Of a DNA stretch of 58,393 nucleotides, positions 32,415 through 44,300 are shown piece by piece. This stretch comes from Branchiostoma floridae (lineage: Eukaryota > Chordata > Leptocardii > Amphioxiformes > Branchiostomatidae), in the NCBI RefSeq assembly GCF_000003815.2, contig NC_049984.1:17124495-17182887 (forward strand), read 5' to 3'. The notes beneath the pieces were generated by a model. The model saw only the letters and a list, made by a program, of their open reading frames with translations, searched no databases and was not told the origin of the DNA. Made by a program: the position numbers and the translations under genes. Position 1 is the first letter of the stretch; each line of letters begins with the position of its first letter.

Positions 32415-34460
32415 ATTTTAAGGGGGTGGCAAATAACCACGGTATACTGTATACGATACACAAAGGCGATCGTTTCTAGATATTGGGTTCCGAACAAGCT
32501 CACTACGCGTGCGCTGAGCGTGGTATAAAACTAACCAGGTTTTACCGATGGCGTCGATGGTAACGTTAGTGTAGTAGTGCCTGGTGTATTATCAACTATA
32601 CTATTCCAGATAGATCTCAACTGATTTAAAAAACTCCCGCCACAGAAAATATGACTGTCACAGACGACAAACGACGAAACAGCATGTTTCCAATGTCGGT
32701 GTATTTACCTTTGACCTTGACACAATGACGTACAGAAACCAGACGTGAGATTCTGGGAAAACACCAGTCAGGACGGTCTCACACAGGCGTTTCAAACCGA
32801 AGTAGTGGATGCATTTAAAACAAGTTAACGGTTGTTAGCCGCTTCCTATGAATAGATATCATACTTGTTGTAATCTGATATCACTCCTAGATATCTCATC
32901 AAAGTTAATTCTGTTTGTTGACATTTTTCTGTTTGTTTTATATTTTCATTAATAATCATAACCACCCGAAACTACTGAATAGTTAAGTCCATCTCCGTGA
33001 TTCCCCCAACGTGCGGTGCGTCAGCAGTCTGTTTTCAGATTATCTGATACTTGTCTGTACTTGTATGCAACGTTACAGCATATAATACTGTTGAACAGTT
33101 AGGAGTGGTTGTAAGAATACCAAACTGCGAAAAATTAGAATGGCGTCTGTGGCGACAGGGTGGAGTTTTCCGGAAGATTCGATGTCCTGTGGGATCTGTC
33201 TACAGCCGTTCAAACTGCCAAAAATCCTACCGTGCGGACATACCTTCTGTGAAGAGTGTCTCGTGGAGGCAGCTAGAGGGGGTCTTCGCTGCCCCACCTG
33301 CCGCAATGTTGTACCGATAAAGGGTGGCGTCGCAGCCTTACCCAACAACTACCAAGTCGCAGAAATGTGCCAGAAGTTCTCCGAGCTAGCAGCCGCCCGG
33401 GATGCCACACAACAGTGGGACGCTGCCTGCAAAAATCATCCGACAGAGAAGCTCCGACTCTTCTGTCAAACCTGCGAGGAACCTGTCTGCAACGAGTGCC
33501 TGGACGACAGCGCTCACAGAGGCCACAAGAACGTCATCACGGTCAAACAAGCAGTCGAGGAAAGGATGGCCACCGTCACTCCCTTGCTGAAGGAGAAGAA
33601 GCGACAGATGGAAGAACACCGCGAGTACCTGGAGAAACTCACCGATCTCGAGGAGCAAGTCAACGAAGTCAAGAGTCAAGACGAGCAAGCTATCACCGAC
33701 TTGTACGAAGAAATGGCGCGGCTGCTTTCAGAAAACAAGGAGGAACGTCTAGCCATCATTCGTGATCGCTACGAGAACAACATGACAATCATAAACGAGC
33801 GTAAAAGCGAGGTGCAACAGCAGCTACAAGAAAATGACAACGTCTACAAGGATGTGGAACAGGCCATAGAGAACACTGGGATCGCGTTTCTCAGTGATGA
33901 GCCAGAAGAGCTTCGGAAGCTTGCACAGATCTGTGTGGACCCCCTGCTTGTTCCCTTGAAGGTCACGGCCATCGTGTTCCGTCCAGGCGTGATGAATAGA
34001 GGACAGCTGACCATCGGGAGTCTGGGAACGCAAGAGTTTTCCATAGATACTCCGTGGAAGACTGGTCCTCAGTTGGAAAGGCGTGCTCGTATGGAAGAAA
34101 CAAAGAAGAAGACGAGGAGACCACTATCCCTCTCATGGCGACCGAAACACCTGAAACAGTTGCTGAATGATTCTTTTTTGTCTTCAAAATGACTGAGAAT
34201 ACATGATTGATATTGACAGAAATGGTGTTATAAAATGCCAAGCATTGTACCATGATGACGAGGTAACTAATAATTTTTTCCACAAGTGTGTAGTAGATAA
34301 TTCAGATGAACTTTATTAGTAAGGGAACGTTTAATGTAATCTGTACATATTCATATGTTCATATTTTCTGACATGATATGACATCATTAATCTAAATAAC
34401 GAGATTTCATTGCTTGATCACGTAACATAGTTTACACTATATTGTGTTTTTGTAAGATTG
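32415..34460 (+). repeat. Tandem segmental duplication, unit A (contains TRIM gene A)
   Basis: This stretch aligns with unit B (about 34472-37285) across the 5' flank, coding region and 3' flank. Both begin with AAGGGGGTG and ACCACGGTATACTG and share CTAGATATTGGGTTCC. Unit B follows directly, so this is a head-to-tail duplication of about 2.05 kb. Confidence 0.85.
33140..34192 (+). CDS. TRIM-like RING/B-box/coiled-coil protein A (intronless)
   Basis: One frame of 350 aa. C3HC4 RING at about 17-56 (CGICLQPF, LPCGHTFCEECL, CPTC); B-box 2 at about 96-135 (CKNHPTEKLRLFCQTC, CNECL, HRGH); coiled coil about 140-245, rich in Glu/Lys/Gln. A short C-terminal block (FLSDEPEELRKLAQICVDPL, then VFRP) is shared with genes B and C. 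No SPRY, NHL or filamin domain follows. RING-bearing TRIM proteins are E3 ubiquitin ligases. From residue about 307 the frame differs from gene B because of a net 16-bp deletion (near 34064-34070), so the last 44 residues are new sequence. Start chosen at the ATGGCGTCTG shared with gene B. Confidence 0.85.
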   Translation: MASVATGWSFPEDSMSCGICLQPFKLPKILPCGHTFCEECLVEAARGGLRCPTCRNVVPIKGGVAALPNNYQVAEMCQKFSELAAARDATQQWDAACKNHPTEKLRLFCQTCEEPVCNECLDDSAHRGHKNVITVKQAVEERMATVTPLLKEKKRQMEEHREYLEKLTDLEEQVNEVKSQDEQAITDLYEEMARLLSENKEERLAIIRDRYENNMTIINERKSEVQQQLQENDNVYKDVEQAIENTGIAFLSDEPEELRKLAQICVDPLLVPLKVTAIVFRPGVMNRGQLTIGSLGTQEFSIDTPWKTGPQLERRARMEETKKKTRRPLSLSWRPKHLKQLLNDSFLSSK

Positions 34461-34606
34461 CTATCCTGGGCTTAAGGGGGTGACAATTAACCACGGTATA
34501 CTGTGTATACGGTATACAAGTATACAGAGGGGATCGTTTCTAGATATTGGGTTCCATACAAGCTCACAACGCGTGCGCTGGAGTGAGCGTAAACTAACCA
34601 GGTTTT

Positions 34607-35338
34607 GTTTTGTTTGTTTGTTTGTTTGTTTATTTATTTATTTATTTATTTATTTGCACAACAAAATGATAATAAATACAGAAAAGAATAGAACATAAAA
34701 CAGGTGCAGGAGGAGGGGAAAACCTTAACAGTTTATGCTGAGCCCTCCTCCTCTATACTCAAACCAGATGTATGATCAATGAAATCAATAAATAACAAAC
34801 AAACAAAAGTAACTAACATAATCATATGTTATAATAATACAACAAAGATGTATAACCAATGAAATCAATAAATGACAAGGAAAAGTAACTAGCACAGTCA
34901 TATGTTATGCTAATACAAAAAGATAATCGAATAATAATAGCAATATGAATTATGATGCGATAAATACTTCTATAAGGGGCTGGGGTGGTTAATTAGATGT
35001 GTTTTCAGGGCACTTTTAAATGTTAGAAAAGAAGAAGCTTTTTTTTTAAATATTTGTGTGAAGACTGTTCCAGATTGTGACACATCTGTATTTTACGGTG
35101 GACTGTGCTAATGATGTTCGGAAGAGAGGAATATGTAGTTGGTTTCTTTGCTTGGTATGATAATTGTGTACAAGTGAATTAGGGTTTAGGAATTTTTTTA
35201 ATATATCGGTGAGATTGTTGGAACGTGAATATACTAATTTGCAGCTTATTTATATCATGCACATAATCACATTTAATATTTTCAATTTTAGAAACAAAGG
35301 GGCCGTATGTGAGAGAAAATCAGAGGCAGTGGCTATTC
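34607..35338 (-). mobile_element. Retroposon insertion within unit B
   Basis: Absent from unit A at the same point. The left border carries TTTG and TTTA repeats, so on the minus strand the insert ends in AAAT/AAAC repeats, the tail of a non-LTR element. GTTTT may be a short target duplication (34602-34606 and 35339-35343). The insert holds an internal tandem duplication of about 90 bp (34766-34930) and no clear coding frame, consistent with a 5'-truncated LINE 3' UTR. Confidence 0.7.
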
Positions 35339-35940
35339 GTTTTACCGATGGCGTCAATAGAAGTATTGTAGTGCCTGGTGTCTTTGACATCAACTTTACT
35401 ATTCCAGATAGATCTCAATTGATTTTAAAAACGTCTGCCACAGAAAATATGACTGTCACAGACGACAAGCGACGAAATACATGTTTCCAATGTCGGTGTA
35501 TTCACCCTTGACCTTGACACAGTGACGTACTGTACAGAAACCAGACGTGAGACTCTGGGAAAACACCAGTCAGGACGGTCTCACACACTCAGGCGTTTCA
35601 GGCCGAATTAATAGGCGTTATGTTGATCAAATTAACGGTAGTTAGCCCCTTCCTATGAATAAATATCATACTTGTTGTCATTTAATATCACTTCAAGATA
35701 TCTCACCACAGTTGATTCTGTTTGGACATTCTTTGGTTTGTTTTAAATTGTCGCTAACAATCATAACCACCCCGGAACTACTAAATAGTTAAGTCCGTCT
35801 CCGGGATTCCCCCAATGTGCGGTGAGTCAGCAGTCTGTTCTCAGATACTTATCTGTACTTGTGTATATACAGCATATGATACTGTTGAACAGTTAGGAGT
35901 GGTTGTACAAAGACCGTGGCTAGCCAAACTCCAAACTAAA

Positions 35941-36987
35941 ATGGCGTCTGTGGCGACAGGATGGAGTTTTCCGGAAGATTCTATGTCCTGTGGGATCTGT
36001 CTGCAACCATTCAAACGGCCAAAAATCCTGCCGTGCGGACATACCTTCTGTGAAGAGTGCCTCGTAGAGGCAGCTAGGGGAGGTCTTCGCTGTCCGACCT
36101 GCCGTGTTCGTGTGCCGTTAAAGGGTGGCGTAGCGGCCCTACCCAACAACTACCAAGTCACAGAAATGTGCCAAAAGTTTTCCGAGCTTGCCGCAGCCGC
36201 CCGGGATGCCACGCAACAGTGGGATGCTACTTGCGAGAATCATCCACCAGAGAAGCTCCGACTCTTTTGCCAAACCTGTGAGGTACCCGTCTGTAACCAG
36301 TGCCTGGACGACAGCGCCCACAAAGGCCACAAGAACGTCATCACGGTCAAACAGGCCGTCGAGAAAAGGATGACCACCGTCACCCCCTTGCTGAAGGAGA
36401 AGAAGCGACAGATAGAAGAACGCCGCCAGTACCTGGAGAAACTCAGCCATCTCGAGGAGCAAGTCGACGAAGTCAAGAGTCAAGACGAGCAAGCTATCAC
36501 CGACTTGTACGAAGAAATGGCGTGGCTACTTTCCGAAAACAAGCAGAAACGTCTTGGCGCCATTCGGAATGGCTACCAGTGCAGCATGAGAATCATAAAC
36601 GAAAGTAAAAGCGAGGTACAACAGCAGCTGCAACAGATGAACAGCGTCAAGGAGGTGGAACAGGCCATAGAGAACGCTGGGATCGCGTTTCTCAGTGATG
36701 AGCCAGAAGAGCTTCGCTGGAAGCTTGCCCAAATCAGCGTGGACCCCCTGCCTGGTCCTCTGGTGGTCAAGGCCACCGTGTTCCACCCAGACGAGGTCAA
36801 GAGTGGACAACTGACCATCGGGAGGTTGGGGACGCGAGAGTTCTCCATGGATACTCAGTGGAAGACTGTTCTGTACAAGTTTCTGTCTTCAGTTGGAAAC
36901 GCGTGCTCTTACGGAAGAAGCAAAGAAGACGAGGAGACCACTATCCCTCTCATGGTGACCGAAACACCTGAAACTGTTTCTGAATGA
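35941..36987 (+). CDS. TRIM-like RING/B-box/coiled-coil protein B (intronless)
   Basis: One frame of 348 aa from the ATG at 35941. RING at 17-56 (CGICLQPF, LPCGHTFCEECL, CPTC), B-box 2 at about 97-136 (CENHPPEKLRLFCQTC, CNQCL, HKGH), coiled coil about 140-245, and the short C-terminal block FLSDEPEELRWKLAQI. The protein is close to gene A throughout except the last 44 residues. Gene C shares gene B's frame there (hydrophobic LLS/FLSSV after the Trp), so gene B is the likely ancestral form. An in-frame ATG at 35815 would add 42 residues, but the matching position in gene A is ACG, so I prefer 35941. Role as an E3 ubiquitin ligase is from the family. Confidence 0.87.
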   Translation: MASVATGWSFPEDSMSCGICLQPFKRPKILPCGHTFCEECLVEAARGGLRCPTCRVRVPLKGGVAALPNNYQVTEMCQKFSELAAAARDATQQWDATCENHPPEKLRLFCQTCEVPVCNQCLDDSAHKGHKNVITVKQAVEKRMTTVTPLLKEKKRQIEERRQYLEKLSHLEEQVDEVKSQDEQAITDLYEEMAWLLSENKQKRLGAIRNGYQCSMRIINESKSEVQQQLQQMNSVKEVEQAIENAGIAFLSDEPEELRWKLAQISVDPLPGPLVVKATVFHPDEVKSGQLTIGRLGTREFSMDTQWKTVLYKFLSSVGNACSYGRSKEDEETTIPLMVTETPETVSE

Positions 36988-37285
36988 TTCTTTTTCGTCT
37001 TCAAAATGACTGAGAATACTTGATTGATATTGAAAGAAATATTATTATTATTATAAAATGTCAAACATTGTTCCATGATGGCGAGGTAATTCATTATATC
37101 ATTTTTTTTAAATGTGTAAAAATTCATTCAGATGAAACTTCATAATTCAGAGATAGTTTATGGCAATTTGTACATGTTCATATTTTCCGACATGACATAA
37201 TTAATCTGAATAACGAGATTATTTATTGATCACGTAACATACGTGTTTTACAATATGTTGTGTTTTATAGTAAGACTATCATCCT

Positions 37286-37881
37286 GTAATCCTATTATAA
37301 TTATTAGCTATAGGGATGTGGTACCTTAACGTTTCTGTACCCCTCCACGTCACAAGTAATGAGGTAGATTGTAGAAATTCTAGAATAGAATTCTTGCAAT
37401 GTCAACTAGAATAGGTGTTTCCCATCGGTGAGTCATCACACCATTATATTAAAAGGTCAGTTAACAGGTTATCTCACCGTTATGTCACTATTTGCCTTTC
37501 AAATGTAAAATTATCAAATGAAGTTTTTTTACATCCATCAATAAACTTCCTAACTGATGACTTGACATTTTTTAAAATTTCTAATAGTATAATCATTTAC
37601 ACGGTAAGATGTACCTGTAGGCTGCAGCACCTCTATTTTGATTGGATCCTACAATCAGCACGATGTTTTACAATGCGTATTTTTCCACATATCGTAAAGC
37701 CATCCGTTGCTACAGTGTATGCTTGCTGAATGATGAAACATCTTTTCTAAGCCAGGAAAAACTCGTAAAAAGTCTTTTCTTAACATCATCTGTCAATGAC
37801 TGACTAAGAAGCGGCCTTTCTGTAAATTTTGTACTAAGTGTCAGTGCTCCAACCGACTTCGTCTGCTGTCATTGACATAAC
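37286..37881. other. Spacer upstream of ACE
   Basis: No exon or repeat recognised. It ends at the MITE that lies just before the ACE start and probably holds part of the ACE promoter. Confidence 0.4.
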
Positions 37882-37886
37882 ATTTG

Positions 37887-38233
37887 CAGGGCTTGAAATA
37901 CTAGTACTTTTTTCATCATACCTGCACTGGTGCAGGTAACATTGAAAATTACCTGCACCAGACGAATTTACCTGCACCACTCTGAATTTAGTAAGTATGG
38001 ATCATACCAAAATTGTTCAGTAACCATTGCTATTTTTTTCTTTTATACTTTATAGGTGCTAACAGTCAATGCAGCTAATAACAATCCATATACAGCTACA
38101 TTATAGGACATTTATGTATAAAACCCTGTACATGGACCAGTGCAGGTTAGGTGCAGGTAGACACCAGAAATACCTGCACAGCTCCAATTTTACCTGCACT
38201 AACCTGCATATGCAGGTGGTATTTCGAGCCCTG
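37887..38233 (-). mobile_element. MITE of the CAGGGCTYGAAAT family, copy 2
   Basis: Starts CAGGGCTTGAAAT and ends ATTTCGAGCCCTG, flanked by ATTTG (37882-37886 and 38234-38238). Its reverse complement matches 9272-9626 at about 90 percent by eye. It ends 148 bp before the ACE start codon, so it may overlap the promoter or 5' UTR. Confidence 0.87.
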
Positions 38234-38381
38234 ATTTGACAGGTTAGCTCGTTGTTTTTGCTGTACTGATACATTTCCTCCCCTTTCAATTGGAAGACTT
38301 AGTGGTATGTTCCGTTGAACCTTGCTGGTCCCCTGAGAACACCGCCCCCTTGAACAAGTTCAAGGTGGTGATTCAGACAAC

Positions 38382-41300
38382 ATGGCAGGGATATCGGTTG
38401 TTTCTTGTCTACTGTTAGTGGTGTCGCTGTCAGCTCAGAATGTCGCTCCTCATGGCATCACAGATGAGCAGCAGGCCTGGGACTTCATTTGGGACTACAA
38501 CACCAAAGCTGAGAGGTACTTTTACTACAGAGCGATGGTCACGTGGACCGCAGAGACTGGCATCACACAGGAGAATAGCCAGGAGCTGGTAAAATCTGAA
38601 TGTCTAAACTGTTTTATTTTAATACAGTCAAACCTGCGCAAGCGACCACCACTTCAAGTCGACTACTTTTTCTCGGTCCCGAAAATTTCCGCCTTTGACG
38701 TAAGCATTATTTTCAAGACGACCACTTGCTACCACTTGGCCAGCGCGACCGCCCAAAATTGGTACCGCACAGTACCAAATCCCTGCCCATAACCCACGCG
38801 CCATTTTCAAGCTTGAGGTTTTCGATTATAACTAAGTTAAACGTGATTTGTGCCGAGTTTGCGTCGGGTTGTGACAATCATAAGATATTATGTCAAAAAT
38901 GAAGATGGCGGCGGATCAGACCCCGTGACTGCGACGAGTTTTAGTCCTATTGCGACGGGAATTTTAAGGATGAAAACTATATTGTCGCGTTCGTCGTTCT
39001 AGGGTTTTTTCCATGAACAATTTCTTTGTTTTCCTGCCGTTCGTAGCGACTATTCTATGCAAATATTTCTTGTTGTGCTGGTAAATGTACTGTGCTGTAC
39101 AAAGGTTTCTGGTGATCTCAAAATCCCAAACAAGTTTACTACGATCCTACGACCTTTAAAGTTTAAACCCAGAAAATGTTTTTGCAAGCTGCCCACTTGT
39201 TCATGTGCAACTGATCGTCGCGCCGCAGGTGTTCCTATGACTTTTCCGTTGAGTGGAGTATAGACCATAATCATCATATCGTTACATGCAGTCCTCTTTT
39301 GTCTGATTTGCAGTTTAGTAAATCTGTACCTGGTACAAACAGGCTCTAAACGATGACGTTGTTGGGTGTAAAATTGCGTACAGTATGTATTATAATCATG
39401 TTTACCTACCTCGAATGTCGACGATTTCACGGCAGTTCTCTTGATGTGAATAACATTGCCGATTCGCTGTCCTCCAGAGAGAAATTGTGTTGCCTAATGA
39501 ATACATTTAATTTTACAATGGTCCATCGAACTACTGTAGACGCAGGAATGCAACATGTACAAAACTTAATTGTATGGAAGAAATACTATTTATAGGAAGA
39601 AGACCTTGTTTTGTTCATTTAGTAAAATTCATGAAGCTTATGTACCTTTTTCGCGTGCGTGTGCGTGTTGTATTTGACATTTAACAGATCGCTGGCGGAT
39701 CTGATGTTTGCCATTGGACATCACGGATGTGATGTTTTCCATTGAACATCACGCATGTTGTGAGTTGATACTCTTCAAACCGACCACCTGTCCAACACGA
39801 CCGCTTTTGTCCGGTCCCCCGGGTCGTCATCTTGAGCAGGTTTGACTGTATTTCATGTGTTGTATGTTTATTTCGACAGGGGTCCAATGTGTGCGACACC
39901 GATGCAGTTGCAATTTACGGAATGCGAAATACCATGTTACTATTAGGCCACAGCAAGTAAATTTTATGGATGACATCCGATCCATGCACTCATTAATATT
40001 TGCCTGATTTCCGAAAAGAACAAGATTTTTTTTCTTCTTCGGAGATTGACGAGAAAGTACCAAAAATGGGAAAGTATGTTGTGTTGTAGCCTAATAATTG
40101 TACTTGTAGAAATGATACTAGCGAGGTAGCTATGACTGTATTTATAGAAATGACACTAGTTGAAAACTGGCACCACTATGGAAGCCAAGAGTGTAATAGT
40201 TGAGCCAACTTGAAAAGTGATATCATTCTACCGCACTACGCTTGTTCAATTCGTGAATGCAGGAATGAATACCCTGTTGTCCGTGCTACCAAGGTACTAC
40301 CATGTTTTGTCACTTCAATTCTTGTTACAACGTTTATGGTGTCTATTTTGACAAACAAGCAATCTTGTTTTTTGACCATCTTGTTTTTTTCCTATCTCAC
40401 TGTTTTTGCAGTCGGCAGAGCATGTCTTACATAGACTTTACTAGCTGTGGCCTTACGTCTATGTAAGGTTATGAATTAATGTAAAAAGATGCGCCCTATC
40501 ATATATCCTCACAGTTTAGATCTCCAACTACGATGGGGCAAACTTCCCGAGAAAGGAATTTGGCTATGGGTCCTAGAGGACTTCCCCCTGCTTGCACCTA
40601 TGTGTGTTCCTCTACATGCGCTTGTAACTAATATCATGTTGCTATCTTGTGCACCTTTGTTTTTCATTTTTGATACCGATATTTGTAAAGAAATAAGATT
40701 ATTTACCTCCGCCAGTAGACTATATAGTGGTGTGCAAAGCAAAACAAAAAAATTGACACTTCTTAGTGGAAGTCATTGTGTAGATGTTGGAACGTTAGTG
40801 CACCTTATCCATAGTGTGTTTTTGGCACACATTTATAGGCTCATTATAGCTGAGGAGGCTCGGTTGGCGTCACTCCAATGTAAATGAAAGCCGTGTTAAA
40901 TGAGTTTCACATCGGGGCATATCGAACAATTCGAAACCCACTATGCCAACTTGGGACCTTTTGATTTCGAGTCAAACGATCTACCAGTTACGCCAAACCA
41001 ACGCCACCAAACAAGCACCATGGTGTTAAAAAGGGCTGTTTTATTTGGCAAAATGTGTCCCAGGATACTGAAAAAAATTGTAGCTCCCAAAAGTATGTTG
41101 AAAATACAGAGCAATAGCAGACCAAAAACGCGGTCCAATAGAACAGAATTTCCAACGACGTTTTCATTCTTGCGTATCATTTTTCTGATGTCGGATATTG
41201 CACAGATGGTTACAGAACTTTCTTTGATCACAGGACGTGGGTACATACGGCGATTTCGAAAAAGAAATGGCTGGAAAGGCCTCCAGGTTTGACTGGCAGA

Positions 41301-44300
41301 ACTTCAACAATGCAACACTGAAGAGACTCTTCGGTAAAATCACCACCCTTGGACCCGAGGCTCAGAGAGACTGGTTGAAGGAGGTGGATGTAAGTATTGG
41401 ATGCGGATAGGGGTGGGAACCGGTACGGTGTACTGGTACAAAACCGTTTTTTCCTGTTGGACCGATCCAGAAAAACAGGACCTGAAAAAAAGATGAATTT
41501 ATTTACTTATGGAAAAAAAAGATGTTAGGCCTATTCTAAAATGACAGAATGGTTACCGTTTCTTTCAACCCTATTAAAACGAAAGATCTGCTTTCTAGCT
41601 CAGCCTCGTATGCTGGTACATGGCCCACATTTACTCCACTGGGAAGGTATGCGAGTACGACAACCCGTCAAACTGTATGGCGCTGAACCCAGGTAAGACC
41701 TACGTCACATTTCCTTCCCGGGGCCAGGTCGGGCTGTTTGCGTGAACGAAAAATTAAAGTTGATGCCAATAAATATGTACAAGGAATGCTGTTGTATTAT
41801 TTTGGGTACGTTTTGTGTTCATGTTGTCTATTTTTTATCGTACATTTCGTTCCCTAATTACCCGTCTTCGATGTGCTTTTGTTAAGACCACTGCACAGAA
41901 AGATGACGGCTTTCTAGCACTTTGTGCACTGTGTTTTCTTTCAATATCGCATAGCCTGGAATCTACATGTATTGTTGCAGTATTAGATTAATGTCATCAT
42001 ATAGCTAGTTGTTATGTCTTATACAACATATTCAAGTTTGCCTTACATTGTACCCGTTACAATTGTTGTTCAATAAACTTTGACTTGACTTCACTGTGCA
42101 TTGAGAAAAAGGGTCTTCAATCTTCAATATTCACCTACTCATCAAAACTGCTTTTTCTGTGCACAGATTTGGACGACTGTCTGGCTAGCAGCCGCGATTA
42201 CGACCGGCTGCGGTTCTGCTGGGAAGGCTGGCGGGACGCGGTGGGCAGGCCGCTGAAGGACAGATACTCACGCTTCGTGGAACTCAGTAACGATGCTGTC
42301 AGTCAAGATGGTAGGATGCTAGTCAATGGAAATATTTACGGCTGTGGTAGTCTTGGACTTAGATCCTCCTGTGTCTAGCGACACATCTGTATTTTTTATT
42401 TGCTTTTTTTTACAGACGGGGGCAATGCGGCACTCATTCTATTTAGTAACTCATTTTGACGTTGTCACACAAGTTATTGGGTTATTGTGTTATTGGGTGG
42501 GCCGACTACTCTCTCTTTGCAGCCAGCCAGGCTTAATTGCGAGGAGCTTACAATAGACGGGGATAAATCGCAAGGGGCTGGAGCGGCTGCCATTCGTTGC
42601 TAAATCAAATGGAAGGTCCACTCTATTCCAGTTACCTACAGGCTCGTAGCGTTAGTATTGTTAGAAACCATGCTACTTTTGCTCCTAATATCCCATGTAT
42701 ACAGCTAATATCCCATATCCCATATACAGCTCAGAACTGGGCAGACACCGGTGCCTACTGGCGCTCTTCGTATGAAACCGCTGACTTTCAGGAGCAGCTT
42801 GAGAACCTGTACAATCAGCTCCAGCCTCTGTACAACCACCTGCACGCTTATGTCAGGAAGAAGCTGCGGGAACGATACGGACAGGACAAGATCAGTGCTT
42901 CTGGACCCATCCCTGCACATCTATTGGGTAAGTACAATACAACAAAAGTATAACTGTCAACCAATCTTAGGGGTTGGCACCGTTTTTTCTTGTCGGTCCG
43001 TTCCGAAAAGCCGGATCTTAAAAAATCAGTGGGCCGAATTTTAGAACGATTAGAAAATGAACAGATTATACCGGCACAACGGTGGCAAGCGGTCATGTGA
43101 TTTGGGCCCTACCGGTCCAAGGAGCGAAGAAGAGGAAAGTTTTTTTCTACGAAGATCCTATAGTAAAACACGGTCAAAAAGATGCAACTGTTTGCATGAA
43201 GATATGATACTCCACCTAACAGATTCCTTTGTAGCGAAATGGAGCGAGATGGACCATTGGTTTGAATATCGCCTATTCACAAGTTTCACAAACAATTACG
43301 TTCAGGTTTAGGTCCGGAACTGGACCTGATGCTCTGGACCTGGACCTGGACCGTACCTGGATTTTCTGTTCCGATGCCAACCCCTTATCTGTCGAGCTTT
43401 ACGTATACATGCTGTTGGCTATTAGATAACTATACAGCATCCACTACCTAACAGTATTTGTATACAAGTATACTTGGGGTTTATTCTGTTTTGTTTGTAA
43501 CAACATTTGATCCGTTTGTTACAGGTGACATGTGGTCCCAGTCCTGGATCAACATCTACAACCTTGTGGAGCCTTACCCAAACAAGACGAGCTTTGATGT
43601 GACACCAAAGATGAAGGCAGATGTGAGCAGCGCCATTTCATTTATATCCTGCTGCATGAATCTGTAAGGCCACATTGACTTAATTTTATGGATGACATCC
43701 TCTGGAGACCACAAAAGTAATGAGGGCGAAAAAGATGAAATCCGAAAAAAATGTTGCTTAATCACAGAACATGCAGACCACTCTTTCCCAACGAATATGT
43801 CAATATTGTAATCTAAATAGAATTGAAGATGAGCAGCAAAGAGAGGGCTGATTTTATAGACTGATAGAACCTATGTTTCCCCACTTCATACACCTGAGTA
43901 ATACAGAATCATATTCCTATAAATCTAGACAAACGTTTGATTGTAAAACATATTTGTTCCTACATTTTCATTATCACAAGGCTCGAAGAAGTCGAATTCA
44001 CGTAGGTCACTTAGTAGAATATGATCCTTATGTTGGTTGACATTGTAAGTATTCCATGTTTTTGTCAACTATCATTTTTTGCGACCTGTACTTAACCCAG
44101 TGGGTATATATGCGCAATAAAGGTTTTCATTAATTGATGCCAAATTCAGGGATGGACAGTTGATCGGATGTTCCGCATATCAGACGATTTCTTTAGGGAC
44201 ATGGGCCAAATCGAGATGCCGCAGAACTTTTGGGACAACTCCATGTTCGTCAAACCAGCAGACAGGGATGTGGAGTGTCACCCATCTGCATGGGACTTCT

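Larger units (their letters stand above)
34472..37285 (+). repeat. Tandem segmental duplication, unit B (contains TRIM gene B)
   Basis: Second unit of the duplication. It is interrupted by a 0.73-kb insertion at 34607-35338 that unit A lacks; on both sides of the insertion the sequence matches unit A (ACCAGGTTTT before and TTTTACCGATGGCG after). Confidence 0.85.

Noticed and set aside
37887-38233. Possible classic hAT assignment for the CAGGGCTYGAAAT elements
   Set aside because: All three copies show 5-bp, not 8-bp, flanking repeats, so I left the superfamily open.
40900-41292. 130-codon forward frame overlapping ACE exon 2
   Set aside because: A different frame from the exon; the ACE exon 2 frame, entered at an AG acceptor at 41233, matches the peptidase.
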